IMG/VR virus record: IMGVR_UViG_3300021378_002465
Location: 1 to 48,402 of that record
Direction: 5' to 3' (one strand)
DNA from: a virus
DNA length: 48,402 bases
Shown here piece after piece: positions 45,789-48,402 of the stretch (its first letter is position 1; every line of letters starts with the position of its first letter). Made by a program: the position numbers and the translations under genes. Under the pieces are notes generated by a model, which did not search any database, had not been told where the DNA came from, and saw only the letters and a program-made list of their open reading frames with translations.

Positions 45789-46517
45789 TTATACGTTGTC
45801 GTCTCCGTAAATGTGTAATACTTCTGTAACTGCAGGATGTCTTTCGACATCTTGTTTTTCAAACTCTACAAGTCCAAACATTTTTGAACTAGATACTTTT
45901 AGTAGTTTGATAAATCCTTTAAGGCCATTATCCTCGTACCCCCTATCATGTTGGTTTAGGTCACCTGTAACTACGATGCGAGAATTATCACCAATACGAG
46001 TTAATAACATTTTCATTTGGTTAGGTGTTGCATTTTGCATTTCATCTGCAATAATCCAAGCATTTTTAAATGTTCTACCTCGCATATAAGCAAGTGGTGC
46101 AATTTCGATGACACCGTCAGCAACCATTCCTTCTATTTGTTGTGGAGTCCAATACTCCTCAAATACGTCAAATATAGGTCTGGTCCATGGAGCCATTTTT
46201 TCTACAAGTGTTCCTGGTAAGAATCCGTGTTGTTCGTCAACACTTACAGCAGGTCGTGTAACAATAATCTTCTCACATTTACCAGTGCGTAGGTCTCTGA
46301 TTGCAGACAGTACACCCAGAAGGGTTTTACCGGTTCCTGCAGGACCCATTGCAAATACTATGTGTTTGGATATGTTGTCAAGTAGATCGATGTAATCCTC
46401 CTGACGAAGATTCTTAGGAATAATTGTAACATGTTTTTCCCTAGATCTAAATGCGTTTAATTGTATGACATCACCCTGATGTTGTTGGTTTTTTGTTTTA
46501 CGAGCTCTTTTAGCCAT
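45789..46517 (-). CDS. phoH: PhoH-like ATPase
   Basis: 242 aa. Walker A GPAGTGKTL, IIVTRPAVSVDEQHGFLPG, Walker B AWIIADEMQN and VVTGDLNQHD, all PhoH hallmarks. The N-terminal 30 residues are basic and Gln-rich. PhoH is widespread in marine phages; proposed roles are RNA metabolism and phosphate-stress response, but biochemistry is limited. SD TAGGAG; a GGTAAATA element lies about 50 nt upstream on the minus strand. Confidence 0.95.
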   Translation of the reverse strand: MAKRARKTKNQQHQGDVIQLNAFRSREKHVTIIPKNLRQEDYIDLLDNISKHIVFAMGPAGTGKTLLGVLSAIRDLRTGKCEKIIVTRPAVSVDEQHGFLPGTLVEKMAPWTRPIFDVFEEYWTPQQIEGMVADGVIEIAPLAYMRGRTFKNAWIIADEMQNATPNQMKMLLTRIGDNSRIVVTGDLNQHDRGYEDNGLKGFIKLLKVSSSKMFGLVEFEKQDVERHPAVTEVLHIYGDDNV

Positions 46518-46611
46518 TGCTTCTCCTATCTTATGTTAAAGCCCAGTTAGCTATCTCGTATATGTATTTACCATAGAAAACCTGATTTAACAACTAGTAG
46601 AACTCGTTTTA

Positions 46612-46619
46612 GATAAATA
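46612..46619 (+). promoter_or_regulatory. Late-promoter-like GATAAATA
   Basis: 23 nt before ATG 46643 with SD AGAGGAA between; probably drives the run of genes through infA. Confidence 0.5.
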
Positions 46620-46642
46620 ATATTACAGAGGAATAATAAATT

Positions 46643-47158
46643 ATGGATCAATTAGAAATAATGAAATCGTTGGATTCCAACGTAAGTCGTAAATCAGCTT
46701 TAGATGTATTGATGCAGGTTGATGAATACTTGGAAGCCCTTAACATATATGCATACCCTAACTGGTTTAGTGGTGAAATTGTAGATGGACCACGTATTGA
46801 AAAATACTGGGTAACAGTTACATTAATGTATCCACGTAAAATGATGCCAGATCCTGCAGGTGCAGAGCGTATTATAGCATCAGGTGGTAAAGTTTATTAT
46901 GCAGAAGATAGTTTAATTTCAGCGGCAAAACTTGTTGACCCAGAAGATAGAGCAGAAGTAGCAGATCCTAGGAGACCAGGACAGAATACTGCTAAAAAGG
47001 TAAAACGTCCTATTTGGCTAGTTACTTTGGAAATTCCAAAACAATACATGGACACTGTTACTGCTGATAGATTAGCAGTAGATGATAATAACATTGATTT
47101 GGATAAAACAGAAAAAGCTCAAACTACAGAAATAGAGGGTGGCGATGAATTTGAATAA
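46643..47158 (+). CDS. Conserved T4-like marine phage protein
   Basis: 171 aa. Central beta-rich segment (YPNWFSGEIVDGPRIEKYWV, then TVTLMYPRKMMPDP) and an acidic tail. I associate this pattern with hypothetical proteins conserved in T4-like cyanophages, function unknown. It overlaps the next gene by 14 nt. Confidence 0.75.
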   Translation: MDQLEIMKSLDSNVSRKSALDVLMQVDEYLEALNIYAYPNWFSGEIVDGPRIEKYWVTVTLMYPRKMMPDPAGAERIIASGGKVYYAEDSLISAAKLVDPEDRAEVADPRRPGQNTAKKVKRPIWLVTLEIPKQYMDTVTADRLAVDDNNIDLDKTEKAQTTEIEGGDEFE

Positions 47159-47921
47159 AGAAACAAGGGTGCAAACAATACCTACGTTCTCAGAAAAAAA
47201 GAACGAGTTGGATACTGACGACACAATCGCAGGCTTTAACCCTAAAACACAATATGCTATTAAAAAATTAAAAGCAAAATATCCACAAGCAGACAATTTA
47301 CTTAGTGCGTTACTTGCTGATGTTGAAAAAAATGAAGATGATGATGATGCAAGACATGGCCAAAATAAAAAACATATACAGGACTTAGAGAAAAGGTTAC
47401 TAGATGTTATCCGTAAAAATGGATTAAAGGAAGAAGCAATGATTGTTGAAAGTTTAAAAGAAAATGATTTACGTGGACTTGTTTCACCAAGCATTACTAT
47501 TGATCAGTATAAGTCAAAATTAGGTAAAGATGAAAAAATTATTGTTGCAGGATTTCGTGTTAAAGACCAAGATCCAGCAAAAGACCTAAGTCAGTTTATT
47601 GAAAGTTCATTGCAAGATGATATTTTAGATGTAGATGTCTCGCCAGGACCAAATGCAGATGGTGAATATACAGTATTTGTAGAAGTTCCTAGACATAGTA
47701 ATGCATATGACGTATTGGAAACTATTGTTAATGATATTACAAAAGTTGATAATGACTTTTTAGATGTTAATTTCGCGGCATATGAAAACAAAAACCCACA
47801 ACCTTTTAATAGAGATAACTTTGCAAAGAGCGTTATAGTAGACGCAAGAGATTATCAATTACAACATAATCCAGAAGCAAAAGCAATATCTGAAAGAATG
47901 AAGTTTTTAACTAGGTATTAA
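47145..47921 (+). CDS. Conserved phage protein, possibly virion-associated
   Basis: 258 aa from ATG 47145 (GAGGGTGG SD); GTG 47139 is an alternative. N-terminal helical charged region ([20 protein letters not shown]), C-terminal alpha/beta domain ([20 protein letters not shown]...). The stop overlaps the infA start by 1 nt. No enzymatic motif. A late gene by promoter context. Confidence 0.7.
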   Translation: MNLNKETRVQTIPTFSEKKNELDTDDTIAGFNPKTQYAIKKLKAKYPQADNLLSALLADVEKNEDDDDARHGQNKKHIQDLEKRLLDVIRKNGLKEEAMIVESLKENDLRGLVSPSITIDQYKSKLGKDEKIIVAGFRVKDQDPAKDLSQFIESSLQDDILDVDVSPGPNADGEYTVFVEVPRHSNAYDVLETIVNDITKVDNDFLDVNFAAYENKNPQPFNRDNFAKSVIVDARDYQLQHNPEAKAISERMKFLTRY

Positions 47922-48139
47922 TGGCCAAGGAAGAATCTCTCAAGTTAAAAGGCAGTGTAACTCAGCTTTTACCCAATGCTCAATTCAAAGTACAACTTGA
48001 AGTTGGAAATGAAATAATATGTACAATAAGTGGTAAAATACGTAGGCATAATATTAATATACTATTAGGTGATGAGGTAGATGTTGAAATGAGCCACTAT
48101 GATCTTACTAAAGGTCGTATAACATATAGGTACAAATAA
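47921..48139 (+). CDS. infA: Translation initiation factor IF-1
   Basis: 72 aa, exactly the length of E. coli IF-1. [20 protein letters not shown] matches the MAKED...xGxVxExLPN opening. [20 protein letters not shown] matches HISGKMRKNYIRILTGDKV, including the basic residues that contact 16S rRNA in the A site. It ends [15 protein letters not shown], as in the YDLxKGRIxxR family end. A single S1/OB fold. It is embedded among phage genes with 1-nt overlaps on both sides, so it is not contaminating host sequence. The same phage carries IF-3. Confidence 0.96.
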   Translation: MAKEESLKLKGSVTQLLPNAQFKVQLEVGNEIICTISGKIRRHNINILLGDEVDVEMSHYDLTKGRITYRYK

Positions 48140-48402
48140 TGTTAGCAAAATTAAAAGTTTATATTATCATGTTCGCGGCTTTCGCATTATTCGCAGGTGC
48201 GGCGTATTGGTATTATATGGACACCCAAAAAGCATTGAGAACATATGCTGAAAATCAGGGAAAACTGGAGTCAGCCATTCAAACACAAGCACAAGCAAAT
48301 GATGCATTGCGTAACGATATAGTTAATGTGCAAAAAGCATTTACTGAATTATCAACAGAGTTTGAAGAAGCAAGACAACAGGTTAGAGATGTAGAGAAAC
48401 TA
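48139..48402 (+). CDS. Membrane-anchored coiled-coil protein, 3'-partial (Rz/i-spanin-like)
   Basis: 88 codons to the window end. N-in membrane segment (VYIIMFAAFALFAGAAYWYY), then a continuous periplasmic-type coiled coil (QTQAQANDALRNDIVNVQKA...). This topology is that of inner-membrane spanins (T4 PseT.3/lambda Rz role) in host lysis, though other anchored coiled coils are possible. Start overlaps the infA stop (TAATG). Confidence 0.65.
   Translation, partial: MLAKLKVYIIMFAAFALFAGAAYWYYMDTQKALRTYAENQGKLESAIQTQAQANDALRNDIVNVQKAFTELSTEFEEARQQVRDVEKL

Overview
The window is a compact, AT-rich, gene-dense stretch of a tailed-phage genome of the T4-like (myovirus) type. The T4-like identity rests on the class Ia ribonucleotide reductase/glutaredoxin cluster, a PAAR spike tip, a DexA-type exonuclease, Hsp20, PhoH, an endolysin and recurrent NATAAATA elements resembling T4 late promoters. 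The host is most likely a marine alphaproteobacterium, with SAR11/Pelagibacter the best guess (inference). Support for that is the circularly permuted two-piece tmRNA gene, an alphaproteobacterial-type ferredoxin-NADP reductase C-terminus, a DUF1127 protein and the strong A/T-ending codon bias matched by the phage tRNAs. No integrase, insertion sequence or CRISPR array is visible.

Layout. 1-5.7 kb: nrdA (5' cut off), nrdB, glutaredoxin, an Sm-like protein, PAAR protein and a large glycine-rich tail protein. 5.7-7.8 kb: small genes, a glycine-zipper lipoprotein and four tRNAs (Thr, Leu, Trp, Pro). 7.8-14.9 kb: accessory block with minus-strand genes (an Asp/Asn-hydroxylase-like enzyme and two Rossmann-like paralogues), then two 2OG-Fe oxygenases, a methyltransferase and a ferredoxin-NADP reductase. 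14.9-18.3 kb: a candidate structured RNA, an Smr protein, an AsnRS-like catalytic core with terminator-like hairpins in its leader and coding sequence, an unusual long-variable-arm tRNA with a GUU anticodon, and two genes behind near-identical promoters that carry a palindromic operator. 18.3-31.7 kb: three tandem 2OG oxygenases, clpP, kinase, nuclease, a membrane coiled-coil protein, clpX, infC (IF-3), nitroreductase, hsp20, clpS, a GATase with altered nucleophile, a phosphate permease, an exonuclease and guaC. 31.7-36.2 kb: a structured non-coding stretch, tiny genes, a degenerate ligase-like protein, then minus-strand lipase, split radical-SAM/SPASM and MscS-like genes. 36.2-44.4 kb: small genes, three tRNAs (Arg, Leu, CAU), amidinotransferase, holin candidate, endolysin, radical SAM, another 2OG oxygenase and DUF3307. 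44.4-48.4 kb: tmRNA, an exported protein, HAD phosphatase, phoH, two conserved phage genes, infA (IF-1) and a spanin-like gene running off the end.

How the parts work together. The most striking theme is translation control plus protein turnover: IF-1, IF-3, a tmRNA encoding the tag ANDNYKPELAIAA, ClpX with an intact IGF loop, ClpP with an intact triad, ClpS, Hsp20, seven ordinary tRNAs and an AsnRS-like/tRNA pair. Together they look like a phage-owned initiation, ribosome-rescue and degradation kit. A second theme is nucleotide and phosphate supply: RNR, GMP reductase, HAD phosphatase, PitA-like permease and PhoH. A third is an expansion of at least seven 2OG-Fe oxygenase-like proteins. Functional statements rest on motifs read by eye; no database search was possible.
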